The notes: a model not told the origin generated them from the letters alone. DNA of 64,000 bases from Rhizobium rhododendri (GCF_007000325.2 NZ_CP117268.1:1116001-1180000), one strand, 5' to 3'. Positions 27,643-37,344 are shown, counted from the stretch's first letter. Numbers and translations: made by a program.

Positions 27643-29575
27643 GTGCGCCGAAATTCGCGCTTAGTGCGGCTGCAAAGCCGATGAAAGATAGTTGATGAAA
27701 GTTCAACACGGAGAAGAAGTGGCGAATCACTCTGACCCCGAGTCATGCGGGGCACATCGCGAGGTGTGCGTCGAAGCGTTGACAGGGGAAACCGGCAGGC
27801 CGGCCATTGAGCCGCGAAATGATCAATTCGGGATGCCGACGCTGTTAAGCGAAGCGGAAGGCAACACGGTGCATGGCGTCAATCGCAAGCCATGTCCCGA
27901 TCCCGCGCGGTCGGAGACCCTGTGCATGCCGGGAAGTCTTTCATACGGAAGCAGCGAGATCTCATCAGTGTCCAGTGCGAATGGACTGGACGGGACTGGG
28001 AAGGTCGTTGACCACAAGCCAGTCATCGACGCTGATGAGAAGTCGGATACGCCCATAGTACTGCAGAAGTTGCCGAACAAAGGAGATGATCTCGCGGAGG
28101 CAATGGAGGGAAGGGGTGTAATCGGAGGGAACGCCGTCGAGACTCCAGCGTGCCGGACGCAGAGCCGGATAAAACACGCTTCGATGGGGATCGAAGGTGT
28201 ACGGGAAGCCGCCAAACGGAACCCGAAGATGCGTTTCACGGCGCTGATGCACCACATCACTCCGACGCTATTGGTGAAGAGCTTTCATGCGCTTCGCAAG
28301 CAGGCGGCGAGTGGAGTGGACGGCGTGACGTGGTACGACTATGAGAAGACACTCGAAGGGCGCGTGCACGAACTACATCGGGAGATTCAGTCCGGTGCGT
28401 ATCGTGCACAACCGTCCCGACGGGTCTACATTCCGAAGAATGACGGAAGACTCCGTCCACTCGGTATTGCAGCGTTGGAAGAAAAAGTCGTGCAGATGGC
28501 CGTGTCCACGGTTCTGAACGCGATCTATGAGCAAGACTTCCTCGGCTTCTCATACGGGTTCCGACAAGGAAGGGGACAGCATGACGCGCTGGACGCCTTG
28601 TGGGTTGGGATCGACAAGCGGAAGATCAACTGGATATTGGACGCGGATATTCGCTCGTTTTACGATGAAATCGATCACGAGTGGATGCTCCGTTTCCTGT
28701 CGCATCGAGTTGGTGACCGCCGGCTGATACGTCTGATCTACAAATGGTTGAAAGCGGGCACGATTGAGGATGGCCGCCGCGTGGCATCGACGCGAGGAAC
28801 TCCCCAAGGATCTGTAATTAGCCCCGTGCTATCGAATATCTATCTGCATTACGCATTGGATTTATGGGTCCAGCAGTGGCGTACTCGATACGCTAAAGGC
28901 GACGTGATCATTGTACGTTATGCCGACGACAGCGTGATTGGGTTCCAGTACGAAGGAGAGGCGCAGCGCTTTCTGCAAGCATTGCGGGAGCGTCTCGCTC
29001 AGTTCGGCTTGCAACTACACCCGGGAAAGACGCGGCTGATACGCTTTGGGCGGTATGCTGCGCGACAATGCCGGGAACGTGGTATCCGCAAGCCAGAGAC
29101 TTTCGACTTTCTGGGATTCACGCACTGCTGCGGCAGGCGGCGCAATGATGGAGGCTTCAAGATTGTCCGTCTGACAATTAAGAAGCGAATGCGCACGACG
29201 CTGGCGGCCATTCGGGAAACGCTAATGCGACGGCGCCATGAACCCGTGGCTGTAGTAGGTCGGTGGCTAAGGCAAATGTTACAGGGGTATTTGAACTACC
29301 ATGCGGTGCCCGACAATCTGAGAAGATTGGGAGGGTTCCGCTGGGAAGTTGGTCGCGCCTGGCGACACGCTTTGATGCGTCGAAGCCAGCGACACCGGCT
29401 GTCTTGGGATCGTTTCCAAAGGCTGCTTCGCAAGTACCTGCCGCCATGTCGTCTGCTGCACCCGCATCCAGATGCTCGGTTCACCGTCACAACATCCGAT
29501 AGGAGCCGTATGCGGTAGTGCCGCACGTACGGATCTGGCCGGGGGGCGATGGGCAACCATCGTCCCTACCGGGAC
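27643..29575 (+). mobile_element. group II intron, complete
   Basis: The 5' end is read at GTGCGCC (27643), which fits the GUGYG consensus and is followed by a hairpin and a GCGGCTGCAAAGCCG stem. Domain V is clear at 29503-29536: GAGCCGTATGCGG, a four-base loop region, and CGCACGTACGGATCT, 34 bases in total with the catalytic AGC. Domain VI follows with stem GGGGCGATGG/CCATCGTCCC, a bulged A near 29568 and a 3' end near 29575 (GAC). The maturase gene lies in domain IV. Total is about 1.93 kb. Ends are estimates by consensus, good to a few bases. Confidence 0.85.
28103..29518 (+). CDS. ltrA: group II intron reverse transcriptase/maturase
   Basis: A 471-residue intron-encoded protein. It has the RT palm with the active-site IVRYADD, finger motifs VYIPKNDGRLRPLGIAALE and FSYGFRQGRGQHDALDAL, ILDADIRSFYDEIDHEWM, and GTPQGSVISPVLSNIYLHY. 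The C-terminus has the maturase (domain X) pattern with FDFLGFTHCC and WLRQMLQGYLNYHAVP; no HNH endonuclease motif is seen. The open frame reaches back to 27692, but that part lies in intron RNA domains I-III, so ATG 28103 (MEGRG, as in relatives) is preferred. The protein helps its RNA to fold, splice and retrohome. Confidence 0.92.
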   Translation: MEGRGVIGGNAVETPACRTQSRIKHASMGIEGVREAAKRNPKMRFTALMHHITPTLLVKSFHALRKQAASGVDGVTWYDYEKTLEGRVHELHREIQSGAYRAQPSRRVYIPKNDGRLRPLGIAALEEKVVQMAVSTVLNAIYEQDFLGFSYGFRQGRGQHDALDALWVGIDKRKINWILDADIRSFYDEIDHEWMLRFLSHRVGDRRLIRLIYKWLKAGTIEDGRRVASTRGTPQGSVISPVLSNIYLHYALDLWVQQWRTRYAKGDVIIVRYADDSVIGFQYEGEAQRFLQALRERLAQFGLQLHPGKTRLIRFGRYAARQCRERGIRKPETFDFLGFTHCCGRRRNDGGFKIVRLTIKKRMRTTLAAIRETLMRRRHEPVAVVGRWLRQMLQGYLNYHAVPDNLRRLGGFRWEVGRAWRHALMRRSQRHRLSWDRFQRLLRKYLPPCRLLHPHPDARFTVTTSDRSRMR

Positions 29576-29621
29576 CAGATGAGCTAAGTCGCAAGCCCTA
29601 AACCGCGCCTCGTAGACACAA

Positions 29622-29850
29622 AATGCATTCGCCGGACACTCACCGCTTACTGTCAATCTGCGCGTTCGTGTTGTTGCTGCGCTTTCAGGAGGTCCAACGC
29701 ATTGACAAGCCGCCGAACGTTTCGGTGTGAGTGCTTCGAGCGTCAGCCGCTGGAGAAACCTGCAATTACATCAGGAAGACGAACGGTCTGGCCGCTTGGC
29801 GGGGACCGCAATTCCGCAAGACCGAAGCGCACGGAGACAAGATGGTAGTC
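29622..29850 (+). pseudogene. IS630 transposase N-terminal remnant
   Basis: The reading frame from 29622 gives VNLRVRVVAAL, then an in-frame TGA near 29700, then QAAERFGVSASSVSRW, the helix-turn-helix of IS630 transposases. It degrades after about 75 codons. It starts 46 bases after the intron 3' end; whether the intron entered this element or beside it cannot be decided. Confidence 0.65.
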
Positions 29851-29911
29851 GATTCAAGCGGCAGAATAGGGAAACCTCGCTAATCGGGCCGAAGAAAAGG
29901 AGACCACATCA

Positions 29912-31132
29912 CTACTTTTCAATATCGACTGTCCAGCCCTCTGGCCATATGGGCACAGTGCAGGTGACTTGTCTACAATTGTCGAGCACTTGCTCCCAAG
30001 CCTTGCCACGCGTGAACACGGTCCAATCCTGACTATACCACGCAGAAATATTTACCGTAAGGGCGAGTAATAGCGGAATCCTCACGAATTTTGGATGTGA
30101 CTTAGAAGCAAACATGAACGCAAGAACGATAGCACTACTCGAGATAAAGTAATATCGGCCCCCATACACAGGCTTCAAAAAACCATCAGCATCACCGATC
30201 CCAGCGAACGTTTGTGTTATGCTAGCGCTGAAACCGACTAACAACGCGAACATAGCCAGCGGTCTTGCATGCGATGCTAGTTTAATCGGCATGCTCAATA
30301 TCAGGGTCGATATTGCGAGAAATGCTATTCCGTCAGCTAGTGTTAAATACTTGGTGCCCAAAGCCGATGCCAATGACGGAGTAATCCACAGTCCGAGAAT
30401 GCTGTGAAGCACTGTCGGGAAAACTAGTATCGAAAAGCGGTGTTCGAAATGCCTTGCAACACCAGGTCCATTGAGGATGCAGCCGACTTGAATCGCGACA
30501 CCAATAAGGAGCACTGCGGAAATAATTAGGTGCGCTCTTGATTGTTTCACTACCCCAACCACAAGAAACGCCGGGAAAAGGATTCCAGATGGTATGCCCG
30601 TCCACCCGTATATGATGGCCAAAACGTAGATCCAAGGCGAAACTTTTTCACTTGGGAAATGCCAAAAAATAACAAAAAATAGTATCGCAGACGAGTACCA
30701 CTGTATGTTTGTCGCCGTACCGAATATTTCGAATGACATCGCAACCGAAGCGACTAACGCTGAAGCGATGATGGCTGTAATTGGGTCCAACCCGTTGTCT
30801 TTAGCGGCTCTCGCGATGGCGTACGGGAGCGCCGATGCAAAAAGAATACTCCCGTAGGTTGTAACCGTCGGTGCTAGCAATGAAGGCGCAGCTGATGAAA
30901 TGCTTACGAGTAGATTTGTGAGAAATATGAAGTTGCTATTGGCGGTGTAGAATAGCGAGCTTATCCAAGACAGCTTTCTGATGTACTGAAAATATGTGCT
31001 ACCTTCTTCAGCCCAAAATCTGGGCTCCATAAATATGGACGGTGACCTAACAAATGAGAAGCAAAGAAACACGAGGATGCAAATGGGAACCAAATACCGA
31101 AAAACAAATCGGTCATTTTCGTAGCTACGCAT
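29912..31132 (-). CDS. polytopic membrane protein, possible GT-C-type
   Basis: A 406-residue protein with about 10 hydrophobic helices. The first outside loop has FMEPRFWAEEGSTYF, an aromatic/acidic motif similar in placement to that of the 713-residue protein at 10969-13110. No family could be named. Its base composition is clearly more A+T-rich than the flanking IS elements and the rfb genes, as are the two methyltransferases near it, so this block may have been acquired separately. A transferase acting on lipid-linked sugars, or an O-antigen modification protein, is a guess from topology and location. Confidence 0.55.
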   Translation of the reverse strand: MRSYENDRFVFRYLVPICILVFLCFSFVRSPSIFMEPRFWAEEGSTYFQYIRKLSWISSLFYTANSNFIFLTNLLVSISSAAPSLLAPTVTTYGSILFASALPYAIARAAKDNGLDPITAIIASALVASVAMSFEIFGTATNIQWYSSAILFFVIFWHFPSEKVSPWIYVLAIIYGWTGIPSGILFPAFLVVGVVKQSRAHLIISAVLLIGVAIQVGCILNGPGVARHFEHRFSILVFPTVLHSILGLWITPSLASALGTKYLTLADGIAFLAISTLILSMPIKLASHARPLAMFALLVGFSASITQTFAGIGDADGFLKPVYGGRYYFISSSAIVLAFMFASKSHPKFVRIPLLLALTVNISAWYSQDWTVFTRGKAWEQVLDNCRQVTCTVPIWPEGWTVDIEK

Positions 31133-31270
31133 GTTATGATGTAACCCTCGGCGCTTAAAACCTACTCATTAACTTACGTCAGATGAGGAGGCAATTACAT
31201 TCCGACTAATTGCTGGACTAAATGTTCGCCTGGGGCCGGGTGACACGTCTCACAATGCAGGTACGGTCGA

Positions 31271-31435
31271 ATGACCAAACCAAAGCAGATCAACAAAACC
31301 AAACTGCTGGCCGAATGGGCCAGACGTGTGATGTATAGCCGCGCAAAACTGACATTTTCAGACCGGCGTCATTTACTTGGCGTCAAATCTGTCACAACCA
31401 AAACTGCTTCGGAGCCAACTTTCTTGGCAATTTGA
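31271..31435 (+). CDS. small possible protein (54 residues)
   Basis: A short frame from ATG 31271, basic (MTKPKQINKTKLLAEWARRV), in a 428-base stretch otherwise empty between a membrane-protein gene and a methyltransferase gene. No strong ribosome site and no recognised family. It could be chance or the start of a lost gene. Confidence 0.2.
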   Translation: MTKPKQINKTKLLAEWARRVMYSRAKLTFSDRRHLLGVKSVTTKTASEPTFLAI

Positions 31436-31560
31436 AACCCACATTTAAGTGGCTGTCGATCAGGTTCCTTTTTGAGACGATAATGTGATTGCAGTGTTGG
31501 CCCACATCAACGTCCTCTGAACAGTAATTCCTTGGACTTCAAATCAGAGTACGCAATGTC

Positions 31561-32238
31561 TTATAATGGCTTTTCTGCCGTAACAAGAAACTGCTTCCCG
31601 AAAAAACGCCAAGCTAACGGTATCGCTAGATAGGCTTTGATCAAGAGGTCATGCGTAGGCTGTTTGTTGGCCATTGTAAACGGCAGAAACCGACCAATAT
31701 TTTCGACGACGTTATAACCATTCATTTTTAGTCCCTCTGCCAGAGAAATGTGAGATAGTTCTAAATAGTGATCGTAGAAATCCCAATACTCTTTGTAGGC
31801 ATATTTAATGTTCGGCCCCAAAACTATAAACTGGCCGCCTGGCTTTAGTACGCGCAAGATTTCCTTCAACACGAGATCGCACGTCTTTTTATCCGGCAGG
31901 TGTTCAAGAAAGTTCGATGTGAAAACACGATCAAGCGTGTTTGACGGGATGTGGGAAAGGCGATCCGCCATCGATGACTCAAAATTTACAGCGTTGTCCA
32001 GGTAAGTTGCGGCCTCAGGGTTGAGGTCAACGGCATATTTTTTATGCACATCGATATTGTTGATAAACTCGCCGTAGCCGCAGGCAAGATCCAAAATGCT
32101 GCCGTCTTTTATCACCCGGGCATTAAAATAGTTTGCACACAAAACTTTCCAAACACGATTGCGCTTCTGCAGCCCGGTATCACCGAAGCGTGTCCGGTAA
32201 ATTTGCATGACATTCTCGGCCGACTCGATCGCCATCAT
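31561..32238 (-). CDS. class I methyltransferase
   Basis: A 225-residue methyltransferase with SILDLACGYGEFINN as the SAM loop, VFTSNFLEHLPD around motif II and ILRVLKPGGQFIVLGPNI as motif III. The size and pattern fit Methyltransf_11/25-type enzymes of polysaccharide clusters. It probably methylates a sugar or a lipid-linked intermediate. Lower GC than the rfb genes. An IS630 lies just upstream of it (starting at 32433), which may have separated it from its original promoter. Confidence 0.8.
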   Translation of the reverse strand: MMAIESAENVMQIYRTRFGDTGLQKRNRVWKVLCANYFNARVIKDGSILDLACGYGEFINNIDVHKKYAVDLNPEAATYLDNAVNFESSMADRLSHIPSNTLDRVFTSNFLEHLPDKKTCDLVLKEILRVLKPGGQFIVLGPNIKYAYKEYWDFYDHYLELSHISLAEGLKMNGYNVVENIGRFLPFTMANKQPTHDLLIKAYLAIPLAWRFFGKQFLVTAEKPL

Positions 32239-32432
32239 ATATCTCCATGTATGATCATTGAATCATAGGAGCATATTATTTGATAAATAGAAACTTTCTT
32301 CAATTTGATCATCGAGTTTAAGAAGAGTGAGGGCAACTTCTGTGCGAAATGACGGCTCCTACGCTGTACCGCCCTTAGTCGACATAAGTATCCAATAATA
32401 TCATGCCGCAATTTTTTGGGGGAGTTGAAACC

Positions 32433-33582
32433 TAGTGGTTACCGCCTGACATAAGAGTCCCGTATGGGATTCCATTTGCTGGGTTGGCATGCGAGTCTGG
32501 CGCATGCGCACAGGAATATCGTTCACCGTTTCGCCAACAGATCACCAACGCCTGATGGCCTTGACCAGGGATCGCAATGCGCCCCAAAAGCACGTCTGGC
32601 GGGCCGAGATCATCCTGCTGAGTGCCGATGGCGTCGGGACTGTCGAGATTATGCGCCAGACCGGCAAATCGAAGACCTGCGTATGGCGCTGGCAAGAGCG
32701 CTTCGCCACAGAAGGCGTCGAGGGTCTCCTGCGCGACAAGACGCGGCCGTCGCGTATTGTGCGGCTCGGACCCGATGTCGCCGAGCGTGTGGTGGCCCTG
32801 ACGCTGGCTGATCCGCCGGGCGAGACGACGCACTGGACGGCCGACATGATGGCGACGGCCGCCGGCATCAGCGCCAGCGCAGTCAGGCGTATCTGGAAAG
32901 CGCATGGCCTCGCACCTCATCGGTGGCGGCAGTTCAAATTGTCCAACGACCCGAAATTCGTCGACAAGCTGCGAGACGTTGTCGGCCTCTATGTTGATCC
33001 GCCAGCCCACGCCGTCGTGTTGTCGGTCGATGAGAAAAGCCAAATCCAGGCGCTCGACCGCACCCAGCCGGGCCTGCCGATGAAGAAGGGTCGGCTCGGC
33101 ACCATGACCCACGACTACAAGCGGCACGGCACAACCACGCTGTTTGCCGCCCTCAACGTGCTCGACGGCACCGTCATCGGCCGCAACATGCAGCGTCATC
33201 GTCATCAGGAGTTCATCCGCTTCCTCAACGCCATTAACGCCCAGGTGCCGGACGACAAGGCCGTCCACGTCATCCTCGACAACTATGCTGCCCACAAGCA
33301 TCCCAAGGTGAGAGCCTGGCTCGACCGTCACGAGCGTTTCACCTTCCACTTCACTCCGACTTCAAGCTCATGGCTCAACGCGGTGGAGGGTTTCTTCGCC
33401 AGGCTGTCGAAGCGGCGTCTGAAACGCGGCGTTTTCCATTCCGTCGTCGATCTCCAGGCCGCCATCAACCGTTTCCTCGTTGAGCACAACAAAAAGCCAA
33501 AGCCCTTCACTTGGACCGCCGATCCCGACAAAATCATCGCCGCCGTTAAACGCGGGCACCAAGCGTTAGATTCCATCCACTA
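32433..33582. mobile_element. IS630 family insertion sequence, intact
   Basis: The element runs from TAGTGG (32433) to CCACTA (33577-33582): short inverted ends with TA at each border, as expected for the TA target of the IS630/Tc1 group. It holds one intact transposase gene. It separates two methyltransferase genes. Length is about 1.15 kb, usual for the family. Confidence 0.75.
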
Positions 33583-33583
33583 G
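32489..33583 (+). CDS. IS630 family transposase
   Basis: A 364-residue transposase. The N-terminal third is a helix-turn-helix (VEIMRQTGKSKTCVWRWQER). The catalytic DDE parts are visible: VVLSVDEKSQIQALDR (first Asp), VHVILDNYAAHKHPKV (second Asp) and TPTSSSWLNAVEGFFARLSK (third acidic residue). All are complete, so the enzyme could be active. The start at 32489 could be moved downstream to the conserved FTVSPTDHQRL region. The stop codon TAG uses the terminal TA of the element and the following G. Confidence 0.92.
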   Translation: MRVWRMRTGISFTVSPTDHQRLMALTRDRNAPQKHVWRAEIILLSADGVGTVEIMRQTGKSKTCVWRWQERFATEGVEGLLRDKTRPSRIVRLGPDVAERVVALTLADPPGETTHWTADMMATAAGISASAVRRIWKAHGLAPHRWRQFKLSNDPKFVDKLRDVVGLYVDPPAHAVVLSVDEKSQIQALDRTQPGLPMKKGRLGTMTHDYKRHGTTTLFAALNVLDGTVIGRNMQRHRHQEFIRFLNAINAQVPDDKAVHVILDNYAAHKHPKVRAWLDRHERFTFHFTPTSSSWLNAVEGFFARLSKRRLKRGVFHSVVDLQAAINRFLVEHNKKPKPFTWTADPDKIIAAVKRGHQALDSIH

Positions 33584-33632
33584 CAGAATACACATGAACG
33601 TGCTCAAAGCTATATCGGTAGTGGTGGTTGTC

Positions 33633-34568
33633 TTATTTTGTCAGCGCTATGTAAAATTCGAAATCGTGCTGCTCTAGGGCGAGAGTTTCATGAGACCAAA
33701 CGCTCCGGAATGGAGCAAAGTTCTTCCGAATATAATCAACGAGATTTAAAAAGCCGTTATATTCCCAGACGTGGTAATGGATTGAAGCTCCACTACTCAT
33801 CGCTTCCTTACATGTCTTAGGAAGAGGCATCTCACTCGTGTACGCAAGTGAATAAAATTCCTCAAAATGTTTCATGTCGCGGTCCAAGCTTGGATCAAAG
33901 TAATCAAGAACTAAATGCTCGAGCGTCGTTTCTGGACGAAGTCGGTCAAAAGTTCGTCGCTTATCGGGCACAACCAGAAGGAGTGTACCCCCTTCGCGCA
34001 AACATCGATATGAATGAACAATCGCTCGTATCGGATCACGCGTGTGCTCGACCACATGGGACGCAATGATAAAATCCAGAGATGAGGCGCCGACCCCTTC
34101 AAGACTAGAAAAATCCGTCATTATTGTAGGTATAACTAGGTCATCGGTCGGCTCGCCTGAATATATCTCTCGTATCTCCTCATAAGTATAGCGATCTCCA
34201 TACAGCACATCGCAACTTAGGGGAACAGGAAAAGGACTCGCTAACGCCCCGATTTCCAACCCTACTCCAGCTAGTCTCGATGCAGCTATCTCGCGCATAT
34301 CGCGGCTGCTGAGACCGCTCGGAGGGCTCTTATAGTCAGATAGACTCCAGCGCTTCGGAGCAATTTGGGCGGGCAGCAAGCAGTGCAATACTTCCTCGCC
34401 CACCGTCAGTACGTCTTCAGGCCAACGAAGCCCCGCATCAATAATCCAGTCGGCACTCATAACAAGGTGGCGTCTTCCTCTTCGGCAAAAGTACACTCGA
34501 TCTCCGAAAACGGGTCCTTTTGAGCAAAAAAGTGAACCTTCCAGTTTGGGGGTCGAACAAATTGACAT
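33633..34568 (-). CDS. class I methyltransferase, paralogue of 24144-25157
   Basis: A 311-residue protein with SAM motif GLEIGALASPFPVPLSCDVL and DFIIASHVVEHTRDPIRAI, and a C-terminal YHVWEYNGFLNLVDYI. Almost every motif has a counterpart in the 337-residue protein at 24144-25157, including SKGPVFGDRVYF at the N-terminus and VVPDKRRTFDR. In the SAM loop the paralogue has GPGG where this one has GALA, a possible weakening of cofactor binding. It lies on the opposite strand and on the other side of the mobile elements. Probably acts on a polysaccharide sugar. Confidence 0.75.
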   Translation of the reverse strand: MSICSTPKLEGSLFCSKGPVFGDRVYFCRRGRRHLVMSADWIIDAGLRWPEDVLTVGEEVLHCLLPAQIAPKRWSLSDYKSPPSGLSSRDMREIAASRLAGVGLEIGALASPFPVPLSCDVLYGDRYTYEEIREIYSGEPTDDLVIPTIMTDFSSLEGVGASSLDFIIASHVVEHTRDPIRAIVHSYRCLREGGTLLLVVPDKRRTFDRLRPETTLEHLVLDYFDPSLDRDMKHFEEFYSLAYTSEMPLPKTCKEAMSSGASIHYHVWEYNGFLNLVDYIRKNFAPFRSVWSHETLALEQHDFEFYIALTK

Positions 34569-34789
34569 AGTGCCATCCCTTCAAGCTGTTGGCAGCGAAA
34601 CCCAACCGGTATTGCCTGAAAACAAGCAATCGTCCTATCGACCGGCGGCAATTCATTCAGGCTATTTGCAAATGACAAGTAATAGAGCCGGCGAAAATAG
34701 TTCCTATCAGCTTTATGGCCACGAATGTGGCTCCACGCAAGAGTATGGATGGACCCGTCTGCGACATCGATACCTGACCGGAGTTTAGA

Positions 34790-35278
34790 ATGAAGCGCTT
34801 TCTCATTGATTCTGCCATCATGGGCCTGGCACCTGCAGTTTCAGCACAGGAGGCCGTTGTTGGCGCTGATCATCCGGACGCGCTGTTTACCAGCAGCGAC
34901 CCGAAATTGAACACCAACAAGCAGGCTGCCTACAACATTGTGAAGGTGCTGCTCGATGCCAATCATTGGGAGATGACGGACAAATGTCTGACCGCGCGCT
35001 TCTTTCAGCACAGTCCGAACGCCGTCTCCGGCCGCTGGGGCGTCATCGACTACTTTACCAAAGTCCTCGACAAGCAGCCGTCAGCCATTCCCGACAAGAT
35101 GAAAAACGAAGATTGTCTCGGTAATCGCCGAAGGCGAAATCGTGACCGTGAGCTATCCCAGGTGGTACGGGACGCAAAAGACCCATCGATGTCTTACACC
35201 ACGACCTGGTTCGACAGCTTGCGGTTCGTGGACGGCAATGCCGATGAGTATTGGGATCCGGCGACGAAACCCAATTAA
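34790..35278 (+). pseudogene. NTF2/SnoaL-like secreted protein, doubly frameshifted
   Basis: The frame of 162 residues begins with a short signal-like MKRFLI...SAQEA after a ribosome site GGAG. Residues 40-105 (NIVKVLLDANHW, ARFFQHSPNAVSGRWGVIDYF) match the SnoaL-like NTF2 fold. Between about 35110 and 35180 the expected sequence (VIAEGEIVTVSYPRWYGTQK) is found in another frame; after that the original frame resumes with YTTTWFDSLRFVDGNADEYW. Two compensating frameshifts thus leave one open frame with about 25 altered residues in the centre. The fold is probably destroyed. Confidence 0.65.
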
Positions 35279-35742
35279 GTCGCGCCGCCCGTTATTTTCT
35301 TCGGGAAACAGGCACGCGCGCATTAACCGAAGAGAATTCCAAAAAAATGCGCCAGACATCTAAGCCGGTCGTCCGGGAGAGCCACCGTCTTTCTCGCAAG
35401 CTTTGCGAGAGATGAACGTGCCAACATTGCAGACGATGATCTTGAAGATCTAATACAATCGCCTAACAATCGTTCATGGACCAAAATTTAATTAAAAAGT
35501 ATCCCGCTCATGGAACCTCTATGCGGCCGATTTCCGCAAAATTACTTTGCGTGAGATCGCCGACATCGCCCCAACGGCCGCTCAGCTTTCCATTCCTTAG
35601 TCGCGAAATACCTAAACTCGAAGGCAGTGCGCTTCTCGCCGATGAAACGCGGATTGAAGCGGTCGACGGGCCCGGCGTCGGCAATGTTCATGTGTTCCTT
35701 CGTAAGAGCTTTTAACTTCTCATGTAATCCTCCACCAGACAG
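35279..35742. other. intergenic, no identified gene
   Basis: No gene I can support. On the minus strand a frame from about 35715 reads EHMNIADAGPVDRFNPRF and stays open for some 55 codons; on the plus strand a 79-residue frame starts at 35476. Neither matches a family I know. The region marks the transition from the polysaccharide locus to the duplicated toxin-antitoxin module. Confidence 0.3.
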
Positions 35743-35903
35743 CCCTCTCGTCGAGTGTGCCGAAAGAACAACCTTGGCTCACTGATGGCGAAAAGCAGAT
35801 AGCCTAGCAGCAGCGCGTCATCGCTTGCTTTTTTGCCATTTGCGTCACAGAATCAATTTTTCGCAAGGTTGGCATTTCTAAACAAAATTTTCATGAGGCC
35901 GTT

Positions 35904-36803
35904 TTGACCTTCCCCGAGCAACTCGATCATCTGCCCCCCACAAAACGCCGCGAGCTTTCTCGCATCGTGCAGATCATTTTTGAGGAGTTCGAGGACGCCC
36001 AGAAAACCAAGCTCTCCGAAAAAGGTCGCGCTGGACGGATTCTGAAGCTGATCCTGTTCGGCTCCTATGCCCGTGGTGACTGGGTGGAAGACCACAACAG
36101 CGGTTACCGCTCCGACTACGATCTGCTTGCCGTCGTCAACACCAACCGATTCGCTGAGGAGAGCGACGTCTGGCTGAAGATCGACGAACACTTGACACAA
36201 GAGTTTGCCGTTACCCGGCACCTCCAGACGCCGGCCAAAGTCATCGTTCATAGCCTCCCGGACGTAAATGATAAACTAGCCCGCGGCCTGCCCTTCTTTG
36301 TCGACATCGCCCGTGATGGGATCACGCTATACGAAGTCCCTGGGCATCCGCTAACCAAGCCAAAGCCACTGACGCCAGAGGCTCAGCGCCAAGAGGCGCG
36401 ACGGCATTTCGAACAGTGGTTTCCAAATGCTAAAACGTTCTCAAAAGGCGCAAGCTTTTATCTCGGCGAAGGGGATCTAAAGCACGGCGCCTTTTTGGCG
36501 CACCAATCAGCAGAAAGCTTGTATCACTGTGTCCTTCTCGTCTTGACCCTGTATAGCCCGAAATCGCACCGCCTTGGCATGCTCAGAACCCATGCGGAGC
36601 GCATCGATCCACTCTTAATTGAGGCTTGGCCGCGCGACACAAAGTTTGCGACGAGATCCTTCACCCGTCTCGACCGTGCCTATGTCGATGCCCGCTATTC
36701 AGCCCACTATGAGATCACCAAGGAAGAGCTTGATTGGCTTGTCGACCGAATCAAGCAGCTTCAAGACATCGTCGCACAGATCTGCGCCGAAAGGCTTAAA
36801 TGA
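35904..36803 (+). CDS. fused MNT nucleotidyltransferase-HEPN protein (copy A)
   Basis: A 299-residue protein from TTG 35904. Residues about 45-130 are a minimal nucleotidyltransferase domain: LFGSYARGDW and YRSDYDLLAVV give the GSX-DXD catalytic pattern. Residues about 165-290 are a HEPN domain, with RLGMLRTH as a possible R-X6-H RNase motif. In known pairs the HepT toxin and MntA antitoxin are separate and MntA adenylylates HepT; here both are one chain. The start is set by homology to the copy at 46159, which also has TTG. The middle (residues 172-208) differs sharply from copy B while both sides are nearly identical. Confidence 0.85.
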   Translation: MTFPEQLDHLPPTKRRELSRIVQIIFEEFEDAQKTKLSEKGRAGRILKLILFGSYARGDWVEDHNSGYRSDYDLLAVVNTNRFAEESDVWLKIDEHLTQEFAVTRHLQTPAKVIVHSLPDVNDKLARGLPFFVDIARDGITLYEVPGHPLTKPKPLTPEAQRQEARRHFEQWFPNAKTFSKGASFYLGEGDLKHGAFLAHQSAESLYHCVLLVLTLYSPKSHRLGMLRTHAERIDPLLIEAWPRDTKFATRSFTRLDRAYVDARYSAHYEITKEELDWLVDRIKQLQDIVAQICAERLK

Positions 36804-37344
36804 AGGTCTGAACTTGAATTACGATTTGACGACTGTGCTCAGCATGTTGTCGGGCAGACTGAAGACATTCCGAATTACACTGCAAAACTGAATTCGGCGC
36901 CTGTCGCTGCCGCAAGCAGTCTACCCGCCCTCTGTTACACATGAGATTCAAGGACAGAGGAGATACGCCTCGCCGTTCAAGGTTTGGCGCTAATAAATCT
37001 CGCTAGCGGCCATACAGGCCTTGATCATGGGAGTTTTTGATCTGGTCAAATGGCAGATTGCCTCCTCGGCCGTCAAAGTCGTCAACCTTCCTGTTACCGT
37101 TGCGAGTGACATTGTCGTAACGGGCTCCCTGTTGTCCATTTGCTTTAGGACTTTGCTAAGCCTAGCTTAGGGCTCCGAAAGAACTTGGCCGGGCCGGCTG
37201 TGCGCTGGTCTCGCTCCATCGTGCTCCGCGCGGATTTACTCCGGACACTGTGGCCAATCATGGTGGACGATTTTCCTCAATCGTTCGTGAGTGGCATTCT
37301 GTGCCCGAAGTTTGGTGCGGAGCATTGGCGAGCTTTTGTCCGAA

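Noticed and set aside
27692..28102. N-terminal extension of the maturase
   Set aside because: This part must be intron RNA domains I-III; relatives start near the MEGRG-like segment at 28103.
32432..33349. 305-residue minus-strand open frame
   Set aside because: Antisense shadow of the IS630 transposase, whose DDE motifs are clear on the plus strand.
35476..35715. 79-residue open frame
   Set aside because: No match, and a minus-strand frame over the same bases looks equally likely; not enough support for either.
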